64,000 nt of DNA, from assembly GCA_002483265.1 (NCBI GenBank), contig DLHO01000017.1, forward strand, positions 1-64,000, written 5' to 3'. The translations under genes were made by a program, and so were the position numbers. The notes beneath the pieces were generated by a model. It was not told the DNA's origin. It did not search any database and saw nothing but the letters and a program-made list of their open reading frames with translations. The first letter of the stretch is position 1. Each line of letters opens with the position of its first letter. The stretch comes from Flavobacteriales bacterium UBA7666 (lineage in GTDB: Bacteria > Bacteroidota > Bacteroidia > Flavobacteriales_D > Crocinitomicaceae). Shown one piece after another: positions 1 to 8,080 of the stretch.

Positions 1-318
1 TACCTTTTTGCGGTCGTTCTTTTCGTTTAACTCGTTTTCCGCAATGGTTTTATCATCAAAGTTCTTCCGCGTACGAACACTCAGGATGGTTGCGCCTTCA
101 GAGCATTTCAATTGAATGGAACTTGGATCCAGGAAATCGGTCATTTTCTGGAAAATTACGACTTGTTTTCCTATGCCCAGATTCAGTTCTTTGGAGTGTT
201 CTACCTGAGCTCCTTCCTTGAAAATGGTTACTTTCTGGATAGAGGCCTCAGCCTTGGTTTCTTTCTGACTCCAACCCAGAACTGGTAGAAGTAGTAAGAT
301 CAATATTAATTTGTTCAT
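1..318 (-). CDS. MuiA-like DUF4140/DUF4139 family protein (5' part only)
   Basis: The leftward gene starts at an ATG at 318 and runs off the left edge, so only residues 1-106 are present. Residues 1-18 form a signal peptide (a leucine run ending in GWSQ). From about residue 25 the sequence (ASIQKVTIFKEGAQVEHSKE, then a segment ending FLDPSSIQLK) resembles the N-terminal DUF4140 domain of the mucoidy-inhibitor MuiA family, in which a DUF4139 domain normally follows. The end of the visible part is lysine/glutamate/asparagine-rich, as expected for the helical linker. The molecular role of the family is not established; an exported protein is inferred. A terminator for the gene upstream lies just before the start. 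Confidence 0.75.
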   Translation of the reverse strand, partial: MNKLILILLLLPVLGWSQKETKAEASIQKVTIFKEGAQVEHSKELNLGIGKQVVIFQKMTDFLDPSSIQLKCSEGATILSVRTRKNFDDKTIAENELNEKNDRKKV

Positions 319-330
319 AGTTATAGGTAA

Positions 331-360
331 AAAAAAACGTACCCAGCTAGGTACGTTTAT
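331..360 (-). terminator. Intrinsic terminator of the TPR/PD40 gene
   Basis: Arms aaacgtacc (335-343) and ggtacgttt (350-358) form a 9-bp stem with a 6-nt loop. On the minus strand it is followed by an uninterrupted T run (331-337 complement). It lies 25 bp past the stop of the leftward gene ending at 385 and just before the next leftward start at 318, so it should separate the two transcripts. Confidence 0.8.
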
Positions 361-384
361 GTGTTCAATTCGTTCAATTGGAGA

Positions 385-1746
385 TTAAAGTTTTACTGGT
401 AAAATCAATTTGCTTAAATCAATGTCATAAATATCAATACTACTTTTCTTCTCGTTTATTGTCAATCCGCTTAAATAAGCTTTTCCTAATTCTTTATAGA
501 TAACAAAGTGTGTGTCGTCGTTTACTGAGTTTACCAATGCCCCCAGGTTTTTTGCTTTTGTCCAGCCTGTTCCAGTGTTTTCAGAAACAAAGACATCCAA
601 ACCACCCATTCCAACATGTCCTTCAGAACTGAAGAATAAGAATCTTCCGTCTGGTGAAATGTAAGGAGTGGTTTCACGCATAATGGTATTTACACTATCG
701 CTCAAAATTTTTGCTTCTCCCCAGGATTTTCCGTTGCGTTGAACAACGTAAATATCTGTAGAGCGCTTATCGCCTTTTCTGTCAGACACAAAATACATAG
801 TATTTCCATCAGCAGTTACCGTTGCAGAGCCTTCAAAGAAACTGGTGTTGATCGATTTGTTTGAGATCACTTTCGGAACATTCCATTTCCCTTTTTTAGT
901 AAATTCCACTTCAGCGATATCGGATGAACCGGTTGTTTTCTTTGCAGCAGTTGCGGTATTGTTAATAGTCACGATAGCATGCAAACCATCTTTTGAAAGC
1001 CATGACATGGATTCAAATCCCGGTCCGTTGATACGCTCAACGTTATTATTAATACTGTCGTATTTCAACATTTTTTCATTCCAAATACCGGTATAAACAT
1101 CTTCGAAATATTCCTGATCATCCGGGTTCATCATTCCTCCGGTTGTATTTGCTCTTCTGGAAGTAAAATAAATGCGTTTTCCATCAGCGGTAAAAACCGG
1201 AGAATAATCGTTGTATCCGGAATTGACATCACCCATTAAAGGCATTCTTAAGTTTGCAGTTCCTTTATTTTGTTTTGCAAATTGAACGGAAGCTAATTTA
1301 TTTTCGGTGTTTAATTCTTTTGCTCTTGCCTTGGAAAGATGTGTTGATGCCAATTGAAAATACTCTTCAGCAGCATCCAACTCATTCATGTTGTGACAAG
1401 CTACACCCAAAATGTCGTATACTTCCGGATCCACATCATCTGGCCCTTTTGCAATGGCATCCAAGCCATATTGCTTTGCGTAACCAAAATTCTTTAAACG
1501 GTAATGACAGAAAGAGATCCAGAAAGAAGCTTTCCATGAATTCGGGTCTTTTATTGCAGCTTCACGGAACACCAACAAAGCTTCACGAATTTTGTTTTCT
1601 CCAACCAATTGTTTTCCCTGATCGATCTTAATCAAAGCGGCCGATTTATCAATAATTCCTGTTACACTATCCTTTGAGATAGAAGTAAAAGCGAATGATT
1701 TAGTTGCACATAGTAGTAATAACAAAGTTCCAAATAGGATTTTCAT
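385..1746 (-). CDS. Exported TPR and PD40 beta-propeller protein
   Basis: The 453-aa protein has a signal peptide (about residues 1-19, ending KSFAF). A helical TPR-like stretch follows at about 40-140 (GKQLVGENKIREALLVFREA; EVYDILGVACHNMNELDAAE). A WD40-like PD40 propeller covers about 175-440, with recurring blades such as YSPVFTADGKRIYFTSRR, TVTADGNTMYFVSDRKG and TPYISPDGRFLFFSSEGH. This order resembles the periplasmic Bacteroidetes proteins that carry TPR, PD40 and a C-terminal OmpA domain (T9SS PorE-like), but the OmpA domain is absent and the protein ends after the propeller. A periplasmic or surface scaffold role is inference. A near-consensus -7 box (TTACTTTG on the minus strand, 1772-1779) precedes the start. 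Confidence 0.75.
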   Translation of the reverse strand: MKILFGTLLLLLCATKSFAFTSISKDSVTGIIDKSAALIKIDQGKQLVGENKIREALLVFREAAIKDPNSWKASFWISFCHYRLKNFGYAKQYGLDAIAKGPDDVDPEVYDILGVACHNMNELDAAEEYFQLASTHLSKARAKELNTENKLASVQFAKQNKGTANLRMPLMGDVNSGYNDYSPVFTADGKRIYFTSRRANTTGGMMNPDDQEYFEDVYTGIWNEKMLKYDSINNNVERINGPGFESMSWLSKDGLHAIVTINNTATAAKKTTGSSDIAEVEFTKKGKWNVPKVISNKSINTSFFEGSATVTADGNTMYFVSDRKGDKRSTDIYVVQRNGKSWGEAKILSDSVNTIMRETTPYISPDGRFLFFSSEGHVGMGGLDVFVSENTGTGWTKAKNLGALVNSVNDDTHFVIYKELGKAYLSGLTINEKKSSIDIYDIDLSKLILPVKL

Positions 1747-1785
1747 ATGTAGATGTTGTATAATTCGAAGACAAAGTAATGATAA

Positions 1786-1870
1786 AAATTCAAAATGTAG
1801 AATTCAAAATGCAAAAGAAATTAAGGATTACGACCCAATCTTTTGAATTTTGCATTTTTAATTTTGAATT
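1786..1870. repeat. AT-rich imperfect inverted repeat (AATTCAAAAT family)
   Basis: The left arm (about 1786-1816, aattcaaaatgtagaattc onwards) is an imperfect inverted match to the right arm (about 1841-1870, cttttgaattttgcattttt onwards). The right arm reaches the stop codon of the EI24 gene at 1869. A similar AATT-rich inverted sequence lies at about 2776-2876 before purB. They may act as loose terminators or be decayed dispersed repeats; no coding potential was seen. Confidence 0.45.
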
Positions 1871-2720
1871 AATTCATCGTGTTTTCTGCAAACTCGTTTT
1901 TGGATCTTGATTTCAAATCCAGCAAATCATGCATGGCAATGGTTGCGGCTACAATGGCCCAGATCGGAGCGAAAGATGCGCAGAACCAAAGTCCCAGATT
2001 GGTAATGAAAGTGAGCATGAATTGTCCCGGATCAGCACTAAAACCCGACCAGTCAAATAAGGTGTTTAGGTCTATGAAATTCCAGATTAAAATGGAGTAA
2101 ACAGATCCGATCGAAAGCGCAATTCCGCGATTCTCACGCGCAAGCTGTGTACTTTCCTGAACATTCATCTGTAAGCGCTCGTGAATGTAATCCATGAATG
2201 AAAAACCATAGTAGTAGAAGCTGATAAAGAAAAGTACGTGTCTTACGGGACTGACACTAAAATCTCCCCAGCCTATCACTCCGACCAGAAAAATAACAGT
2301 GAAAAAGAACACTTCCCACATGATATTTCGAACTCCGATCTTTAGTCCGCGCTTGATATCGTTGACTAATTGAGCAAAATTGAACCGGTAGCGATTTCCG
2401 GTTAAAATAAATTCCACTTTCTGGGAGATTTTTGAAAATAAAGGAGCCAGAAGAATTACTACCAGATATTTTGCGAAGCGCATCAGAGTTGTAGCAATCA
2501 AAATTTCAAATAGCAGCTTGATAAGATACCAAATAATACCATTCATGCTTGTGGCTGTTGCTTTGGGTTCATGCAAATGGATCATGAAACCAATCTGATA
2601 AATTCCCAACATCAATATAGCAGGGAAAATAATATAGAAATACAACTTGTAATCAATGATTAAGCGAAATGCTTTGATGTAAGCTTTGTAACCAATTAAG
2701 AGGTTCTTGATGAATCGCAT
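1869..2720 (-). CDS. EI24/CysZ-like integral membrane protein
   Basis: The 283-aa protein starts at ATG 2720; an in-frame TTG at 2726 is a less likely start. Several hydrophobic segments are visible (YFYIIFPAILMLGIYQIGF; LIATTLMRFAKYLVVILLAP; VFFFTVIFLVGVIGW; VLFFISFYYYGFSFMDY; FCASFAPIWAIVAATIAMHD). The conserved FSFMDYIHER-like segment and overall length fit the EI24 domain family, which includes the E. coli sulfate-uptake protein CysZ. No cysteine-biosynthesis genes are nearby, so sulfate transport is only a family-level guess. The last codons lie in the AT-rich repeat at 1786-1870. Confidence 0.7.
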   Translation of the reverse strand: MRFIKNLLIGYKAYIKAFRLIIDYKLYFYIIFPAILMLGIYQIGFMIHLHEPKATATSMNGIIWYLIKLLFEILIATTLMRFAKYLVVILLAPLFSKISQKVEFILTGNRYRFNFAQLVNDIKRGLKIGVRNIMWEVFFFTVIFLVGVIGWGDFSVSPVRHVLFFISFYYYGFSFMDYIHERLQMNVQESTQLARENRGIALSIGSVYSILIWNFIDLNTLFDWSGFSADPGQFMLTFITNLGLWFCASFAPIWAIVAATIAMHDLLDLKSRSKNEFAENTMN

Positions 2721-2884
2721 TGTCAAATTTAATAAACACGGATGATTTTTTTCGTTGAACCAAAAGAATCTATTAACAAAGAATTGAAAATTTAAAATGG
2801 AAAATTGATAAGAAGAGATAACTCGTTCTCAAAAGTGGAAACCCCTTTTCAATTCTCAATTCTGAATTTTCAATTATAAAGACT

Positions 2885-2892
2885 TATCTTTG
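2885..2892 (+). promoter_or_regulatory. Promoter -7 box upstream of purB
   Basis: TATCTTTG matches the Bacteroidetes -7 consensus TAnnTTTG and lies 21 bp before the purB ATG at 2913. No clear -33 TTG was seen (TCTG at 2861-2864 is the nearest). Confidence 0.55.
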
Positions 2893-2912
2893 CATCTTTC
2901 AAAAATGAACCT

Positions 2913-4277
2913 ATGAGTAATTCAATGTCTCTCACATCGTTAACAGCAATTAGTCCGGTAGATGGACGTTACCGCTCAAAAGTTAGCGAATTGGCTCCTT
3001 ATTTTTCCGAATTCGGATTGATCAAATACAGAGTTCATGTGGAGGTTGAATACTTCATTGCTTTGGTTGAAGCCGGAATTGGTCCTTTAAAAGATGTTTC
3101 CACATCAATTTTTCCAAAATTGAGAGAGATCGTTACGGGTTTTTCTGAAGCAGATGCCTTAGCGATCAAGGATATTGAGAAAACAACCAACCACGATGTA
3201 AAAGCGGTTGAGTATTTCCTGAAAGATAAAATGCAAAATCTGGGATTGGAGAACTATTTGGAATTCATTCATTTCGGTTTGACATCTCAGGATATTAATA
3301 ATACTTCCATTCCTTTGAGTTTGAAGGAGGCTGTAAGTGAGGTTTATATTCCTTCCCTGAATGAATTGATTGAAGTTTTGAAAGGATATACGAAAGATTG
3401 GTCCGGAATTGCTTTATTGGCAAGAACACATGGTCAACCGGCTTCTCCGACAATTTTAGGAAAAGAAGTAGGAGTTTTCGTTTACCGTTTGGAAACACAA
3501 TTGGAGATTTTGAAAACTATTCCTTATGCGGCTAAATTTGGTGGAGCAACAGGAAATTTCAATGCACATCAGGTTGCTTTTCCTGAAACGGATTGGGTAG
3601 CTTTCTCGAATAAATTTGTGAATGAGCAATTGGGATTGACAAGAAGCCAATTAACAACGCAGATCGAGAATTACGATCAATTAGCTAATTTATTTGACTG
3701 TTTGAAACGCATCAATACCATCATTTTGGATTTGGATCGTGATATGTGGACGTATATTTCAATGGAATATTTCAAACAGAAATTGAAAGAAGGAGAAGTA
3801 GGTTCTTCAGCAATGCCACATAAAGTTAATCCGATTGATTTTGAAAATTCTGAAGGAAATATTGGAATTGCGAATGCTTTGTATGAACACTTGGCGGCAA
3901 AGTTACCGGTTTCCAGATTACAACGCGACTTGACAGATTCTACTGTTTTAAGAGCGATTGGAATGCCGCTTGCGCATTCATTGATCTCCTTTAAAGCTAC
4001 GATTGCAGGTTTGAAGAAATTACTTTTAAATGAACAAGCGATTCAACAAGATCTGGAAGACAATTGGGCTGTTGTAGCGGAAGCAATTCAAACTATTTTA
4101 AGAAGTATCGGATTCCCAAAACCATACGAAGCGTTGAAAGGGTTGACTCGTAAAAATGAGAAAGTGACACAGCAAACTGTTCATGATTTTATTGACACCT
4201 TAGCTGTGGAAGATTCTATGAAAGAGCGCTTAAAGAAAATCACTCCTTCAAATTATACGGGGGTTAAGCTCGTATAA
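2913..4277 (+). CDS. purB: Adenylosuccinate lyase
   Basis: This cytosolic enzyme of purine synthesis splits SAICAR to AICAR and adenylosuccinate to AMP, releasing fumarate. The 454-aa protein begins with the typical ISPVDGRYRSKVSELAPYFSE. It contains the substrate-binding segment TNHDVKAVEYFLK, LARTHGQPASPTILGKE with the family histidine, and the flexible fumarase-superfamily signature GSSAMPHKVNPIDFEN at about residues 297-312, with the catalytic serine in the SSAMP loop. Length and motif order match the E. coli-type PurB (about 456 aa). The start at 2913 follows a good -7 box. The next gene starts 32 bp downstream on the same strand, so the two probably share a transcript. Confidence 0.97.
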   Translation: MSNSMSLTSLTAISPVDGRYRSKVSELAPYFSEFGLIKYRVHVEVEYFIALVEAGIGPLKDVSTSIFPKLREIVTGFSEADALAIKDIEKTTNHDVKAVEYFLKDKMQNLGLENYLEFIHFGLTSQDINNTSIPLSLKEAVSEVYIPSLNELIEVLKGYTKDWSGIALLARTHGQPASPTILGKEVGVFVYRLETQLEILKTIPYAAKFGGATGNFNAHQVAFPETDWVAFSNKFVNEQLGLTRSQLTTQIENYDQLANLFDCLKRINTIILDLDRDMWTYISMEYFKQKLKEGEVGSSAMPHKVNPIDFENSEGNIGIANALYEHLAAKLPVSRLQRDLTDSTVLRAIGMPLAHSLISFKATIAGLKKLLLNEQAIQQDLEDNWAVVAEAIQTILRSIGFPKPYEALKGLTRKNEKVTQQTVHDFIDTLAVEDSMKERLKKITPSNYTGVKLV

Positions 4278-4309
4278 GGAATCTTTTATTATATTACAGA
4301 AAAAAAGCC

Positions 4310-5857
4310 TTGCGATTTATTCAACTCATTTTTTTTCTGTTACTGAGTAATTTCTTTTGGGGGCAAGTAGCGCCTCAAATTGATTGGGGTCCGGAGAATC
4401 TGGCCCGAGTCAATACAATTTCTATTTTACCAAAAGACAACGGAACTTTTTTTACATTTCATTATGGGAATGGGTCATTGATGCCGTCGGCTAAAATTTC
4501 CCGTTTTGATAATGGAAAAGAGATTTTTGCCAAAAGAATTGAACCCAGAATTGACCAGAAAATGGTGACTCTGGAAGACATGTTTCTGTTCTCTAATCGA
4601 CTGTTTGGTCTGTTTTCTGACAAAGTTGGAGCCTCTGTTACGCTGTATTTACAGGAATACGATGATGATGTTGATCCTTTTGGCCCGCCCTTGGTTGTTG
4701 CTTCTTACGTGATTCCAAAAGGTTGGAGCAGAAATGTTTTGGTAACTACTAAAGTTTCGCCAACAAGCAATTTTTTAGTTGTAGATTATTTGATTCCGGC
4801 AAAGAAAGAAACGTATGATCGCTTCGGATATAATATTCTGAATGAACAAATGATTTCTGTGCGTGAGGGAGAATATGAAATACCTTATGATTCAAAACTT
4901 TCAGCGGTAGAAGCAAGGCATTTAACGGATAAAGGAGATTATTTTTTAGGAGTATCCGTTTTCTCTAAAGCATATTACAGTGTTTGGAAAGATTTCGGAC
5001 AGGTAGATAAATCAGTCTTGATCCATATGAGTCCGGGAGATTCATTGAGAATGTATGAACTGGATTTGGAGCAGCGGAAAGTCTATAATTTTGTAATCAA
5101 TTCAACGGATTCAACTGCAATAGTAACGGGAACCTGGGGAGATGAAGACTCTAAAGGTGCTAAGGGGATTTTTTATTCTTCTTTCTCACTTCATTCCAAT
5201 AAAATTGAGGTGCCAAAGTTTTTGACGTTTCCAACCGAAATTCTGGAACAGGAAAACCCGCAGTCGGACGATATCTACAGTTATCAGAATATCAACGGGG
5301 AATTGCTTAACTATGCTTTCCGGAATGTTATTTTACTTCCCGACGGATCAATTAATGTTCTGGCGGAGCAATATTACATTTACGAGCTGAACACAACCGA
5401 TTCGAGAGGCATGAATCAGGTAACCAACTATTACAATTACAACGATTGTATTGTATATTCGATTTCAAAAGCGGGAGAACTCAATTGGTTTCGAAAAATT
5501 CCCAAGAAGCAGGAATCTGTAAATGATTATGGTCAGTTTTCTTCCTTGATAAGTTATGCCAGCAAGGGAAATTTGGTTTTGTTCTTTAACGATCATATTC
5601 AGAATTACGATCCTATTGGGACTTATCTGGGTACACGGATCTCATTCACCAATTCGTTGAGGTATAAGGAATATTGTTTGGCGAAAGCTACTGTTAATCT
5701 TGAAAATGGGGAAACACAGCGTAGTTTGTTTTCATCTTATGATGCAATTGAGGCCTTTGTTTGTCTGAAGCTTTCCTGTGTCAATTACAAAACGCGCCAA
5801 GTCATTTTTGCTGCATCAAACAAACGGGATAAGTATGGGTTTCTGACATTCGAGTAG
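4310..5857 (+). CDS. Secreted protein of unknown function, paralogue of the 43.2 kb gene
   Basis: The 515-aa protein has a signal peptide (RFIQLIFFLLLSNFFWGQ, about residues 1-19). The only sensible start is TTG at 4310; no in-frame ATG lies between purB and the signal peptide. The rest looks like mostly beta-strand, propeller-like sequence with no catalytic motif that I recognise. It aligns by eye with the 489-aa protein at 43185-44654, most clearly near the C-terminus: YYNYNDCIVYSISKAGELNW against YYYNDACAFKIMNDGEPEW, and SVNDYGQFSSL...LVLFFNDHIQNY against SVNDGGMASSL...YLFFNDNLKNY. It is probably co-transcribed with purB. It meets lnt tail to tail with a 12-bp gap. Confidence 0.7.
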   Translation: MRFIQLIFFLLLSNFFWGQVAPQIDWGPENLARVNTISILPKDNGTFFTFHYGNGSLMPSAKISRFDNGKEIFAKRIEPRIDQKMVTLEDMFLFSNRLFGLFSDKVGASVTLYLQEYDDDVDPFGPPLVVASYVIPKGWSRNVLVTTKVSPTSNFLVVDYLIPAKKETYDRFGYNILNEQMISVREGEYEIPYDSKLSAVEARHLTDKGDYFLGVSVFSKAYYSVWKDFGQVDKSVLIHMSPGDSLRMYELDLEQRKVYNFVINSTDSTAIVTGTWGDEDSKGAKGIFYSSFSLHSNKIEVPKFLTFPTEILEQENPQSDDIYSYQNINGELLNYAFRNVILLPDGSINVLAEQYYIYELNTTDSRGMNQVTNYYNYNDCIVYSISKAGELNWFRKIPKKQESVNDYGQFSSLISYASKGNLVLFFNDHIQNYDPIGTYLGTRISFTNSLRYKEYCLAKATVNLENGETQRSLFSSYDAIEAFVCLKLSCVNYKTRQVIFAASNKRDKYGFLTFE

Positions 5858-5869
5858 TTAATTGACTGG

Positions 5870-7501
5870 TTATTTTTTCGATCTTCCTTCTTCCCTCGCC
5901 ATTTTGCGGTCTCTTCTTTCGAAAATGCGGATGATCCGTAAAATGACGAACATACCAACTCCGACTAATGCAAAGTATCCGATGAAATCTCCAAGAACCT
6001 GATAGAGTGTTTGTTTGGAGTTTAATTGAATGGTGTAATTGAATTGATCTTTTACCCACCATTTTGTTTCCTTCAGTACATCTCCGCGGTTTGAAATAAT
6101 TCCCGATTTACCGGTGTTTGCTGATCGTACCACATATTTGTTGTTTTCGATTGCTCTCAAGCGCGCGAATTGAAAGTGCTGTTTGTAGCCGGGAGTGTCT
6201 TTCCACCAACCATCATTGGTAATGATTGCAATAAATTGAGAGCCGTTTTTTGCCTGTTTCGCTAAAAATCCTCCGTAAATAGATTCATAACAAACCACAG
6301 AAGAGAATTTCACCCGGTTCTTTTCAAATATTTTGGGCTCTGTTTCTGTTCCTAAACTTCCTGAACCACCTTCCATTTCAACAGCCAATTCTTCCAGAAA
6401 CGGAAACATTCCTACAAACGGAATTTTTTCTACTCCCAAGACCAACTTGGATTTATGAATGATTTTGGGATTCGGTGTATTGTCGAAAAGAACGGAGGAA
6501 TTATAATCTTCTACATAGGCATTGAGTTGGGGAATGAATTTGCTTGCAGAAGAGTTTTTGTGGTCGAATACCTGAAAGGTAGAAGCTCCGATTAATAAAC
6601 CTGCATTAGCCCATTTCGCACGATGTTCGTTGATTACATGGAAGAAGATTTCTTTGCGTAAACCTTTTTCGTAAATCTTGGAAGTTGGATAAAGAGACGT
6701 TTCCGGAGCAATGACCAATTGAGTTTCTTTGGAAATAGCCTGATCCGCCTGATCCAATATCGATTTCAGTTGTTCTTCATTTCCCAGAACGAATTTTTCT
6801 CCGTAAGGGTCAATATTGGGTTGAATGATGGCCACATTGTATGGAGTTCCCTGCGTGTTTTTCGAAAAATAAAGAATCCATGAGAAACTTAAAGGAATAA
6901 TCAGAAGGAGTACTGAAGAAATAAAGTAGGTGTTTTTGATAATTTTTTTGGGCTGAAGAATCAACTTGTAGAAGATCAGGTTCATGACTAAAATCCAAAG
7001 TGATCCGCCCAAAACTCCGGTAATAGAATACCATTGTACCCAGGAAGCTCTTGGAGCAAAAACATTTCCTAAGGTCAACCACGGCCACGATAATTCCCAA
7101 TGAAAATGCAAAAATTCAAAGCTCAGCCAAACACAAATAAGAATCGGCCCGTTCCATTTTGAACCCAATTTCCGTTTCAATAAATGGTAGAATAAGAATG
7201 CCAGCGCCATTAATAAACTATTCGCAAAGAAAGCCATGTAAGCTCCTTCCGGACTAGCGTAGTAAACCCACCAGGTAGTACCGATGTTATAAATGAAAAA
7301 GGTCAAATAAGCCTGAAGAAAAAGACTGAATGCCTTACGTTTCGTGTGAAACCAGGACTCAACCAATAGCAAAGGAATCCATGCTACAAAGGTTAATGGG
7401 GTCAAGCTTCCTGTTTCAGGAAATGAAACAATTAAAAGAATTCCGGATAAAATACTTAACAACCAACGATTTAGTCTTTTTTGAATGATTTTTTCTATCA
7501 T
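5870..7501 (-). CDS. lnt: Apolipoprotein N-acyltransferase
   Basis: This inner-membrane enzyme adds the third acyl chain to the N-terminal cysteine of lipoproteins. The N-terminal half (about residues 15-215) is a series of hydrophobic segments; the C-terminal half is a carbon-nitrogen hydrolase domain. The nitrilase-type triad can be placed at Glu267 (VIAPETSLYP), Lys350 (IIHKSKLVLG) and Cys404 (SSVVCYESIYGG), and GIISNRGDVLKE follows. Length (543 aa) is slightly above E. coli Lnt (512). The window also contains lipoproteins (A2M at 58263 and the M1 peptidase at 60351) that would be substrates. No separate terminator is visible in the 12 bp to the convergent gene. Confidence 0.95.
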   Translation of the reverse strand: MIEKIIQKRLNRWLLSILSGILLIVSFPETGSLTPLTFVAWIPLLLVESWFHTKRKAFSLFLQAYLTFFIYNIGTTWWVYYASPEGAYMAFFANSLLMALAFLFYHLLKRKLGSKWNGPILICVWLSFEFLHFHWELSWPWLTLGNVFAPRASWVQWYSITGVLGGSLWILVMNLIFYKLILQPKKIIKNTYFISSVLLLIIPLSFSWILYFSKNTQGTPYNVAIIQPNIDPYGEKFVLGNEEQLKSILDQADQAISKETQLVIAPETSLYPTSKIYEKGLRKEIFFHVINEHRAKWANAGLLIGASTFQVFDHKNSSASKFIPQLNAYVEDYNSSVLFDNTPNPKIIHKSKLVLGVEKIPFVGMFPFLEELAVEMEGGSGSLGTETEPKIFEKNRVKFSSVVCYESIYGGFLAKQAKNGSQFIAIITNDGWWKDTPGYKQHFQFARLRAIENNKYVVRSANTGKSGIISNRGDVLKETKWWVKDQFNYTIQLNSKQTLYQVLGDFIGYFALVGVGMFVILRIIRIFERRDRKMAREEGRSKK

Positions 7502-7672
7502 ATCACGAAATTACAATTTGTTTGATTATGCTGATCCTATTTCGACGAATGCCTTGAAAATAAAGACGAATAGCGCGTTTTTAATGTGAATTATCACACA
7601 TAAAATTTAAAATAAACTGTTAAAAAATAGAATTTAATTGAAAAAGAGACAACTAGCTAGACTTTTTTTCGT

Positions 7673-7680
7673 CACATTTG
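7673..7680 (+). promoter_or_regulatory. Candidate -7 box of cassette copy 1
   Basis: CACATTTG (CAnnTTTG, one mismatch to TAnnTTTG) lies 23 bp before ATG 7704. The preceding ~35 bp (aaaagagacaactagctaga, T run, cgtca) resemble the sequence before cassette copy 2 (14609-14644), so the promoter region appears to have been duplicated with the genes. Confidence 0.45.
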
Positions 7681-7703
7681 TCAAGAACTAAAATACGCTT
7701 TTA

Positions 7704-8057
7704 ATGAAGAAGACTTTCATTAACTGTTTGTGCTTTACTACTACGCTCTCTCTTTTTTCCGCGTTCAATAGTTATGGCCAACAGATTGAAAAACACGAAG
7801 ATGCTGTTTATTCAAATCCGCATGTTACGGGAGTTGGATCCCCTACAATCGTATATCATTTAACGTCCTCTTTGGAAACTACTATTTTAGATGAACTAGA
7901 AAATTATCTGGAATCCATGAATGCAATCACTCAAGTGGAAGTGAGTGGACTGGATATTTCCATTGAGTTCAAGGAATCTACCACAAATGAAATGATCTAT
8001 CTGTTTATTCAACGGATGGAGATGCTATACATCAATAGAAATCCAAAAACAAGATAA
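7704..8057 (+). CDS. Small secreted protein, cassette copy 1 (HMA-like topology)
   Basis: The 117-aa protein has a signal peptide (about residues 1-25, ending NSYGQQ) and one compact domain (about 38-112). By eye the domain reads strand (SPTIVYHLT), helix (TILDELENYLESMN), strand (TQVEVSG), strand (DISIEFKE), helix (NEMIYLFIQRMEML). That is the beta-alpha-beta-beta-alpha order of ferredoxin/HMA-like domains, but the CxxC metal motif is missing. The closest relative in the window is the 117-aa protein at 14670 (shared GVGS.TIVYHL, NCLCFTT and RMEMLYI). It ends 23 bp before the 2124-aa T9SS protein, so co-expression is likely. Its function is unknown; a role with the downstream giant protein is inference. 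Confidence 0.7.
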   Translation: MKKTFINCLCFTTTLSLFSAFNSYGQQIEKHEDAVYSNPHVTGVGSPTIVYHLTSSLETTILDELENYLESMNAITQVEVSGLDISIEFKESTTNEMIYLFIQRMEMLYINRNPKTR

Positions 8058-8080
8058 AATTTAATACTACTCTCTCCAGT

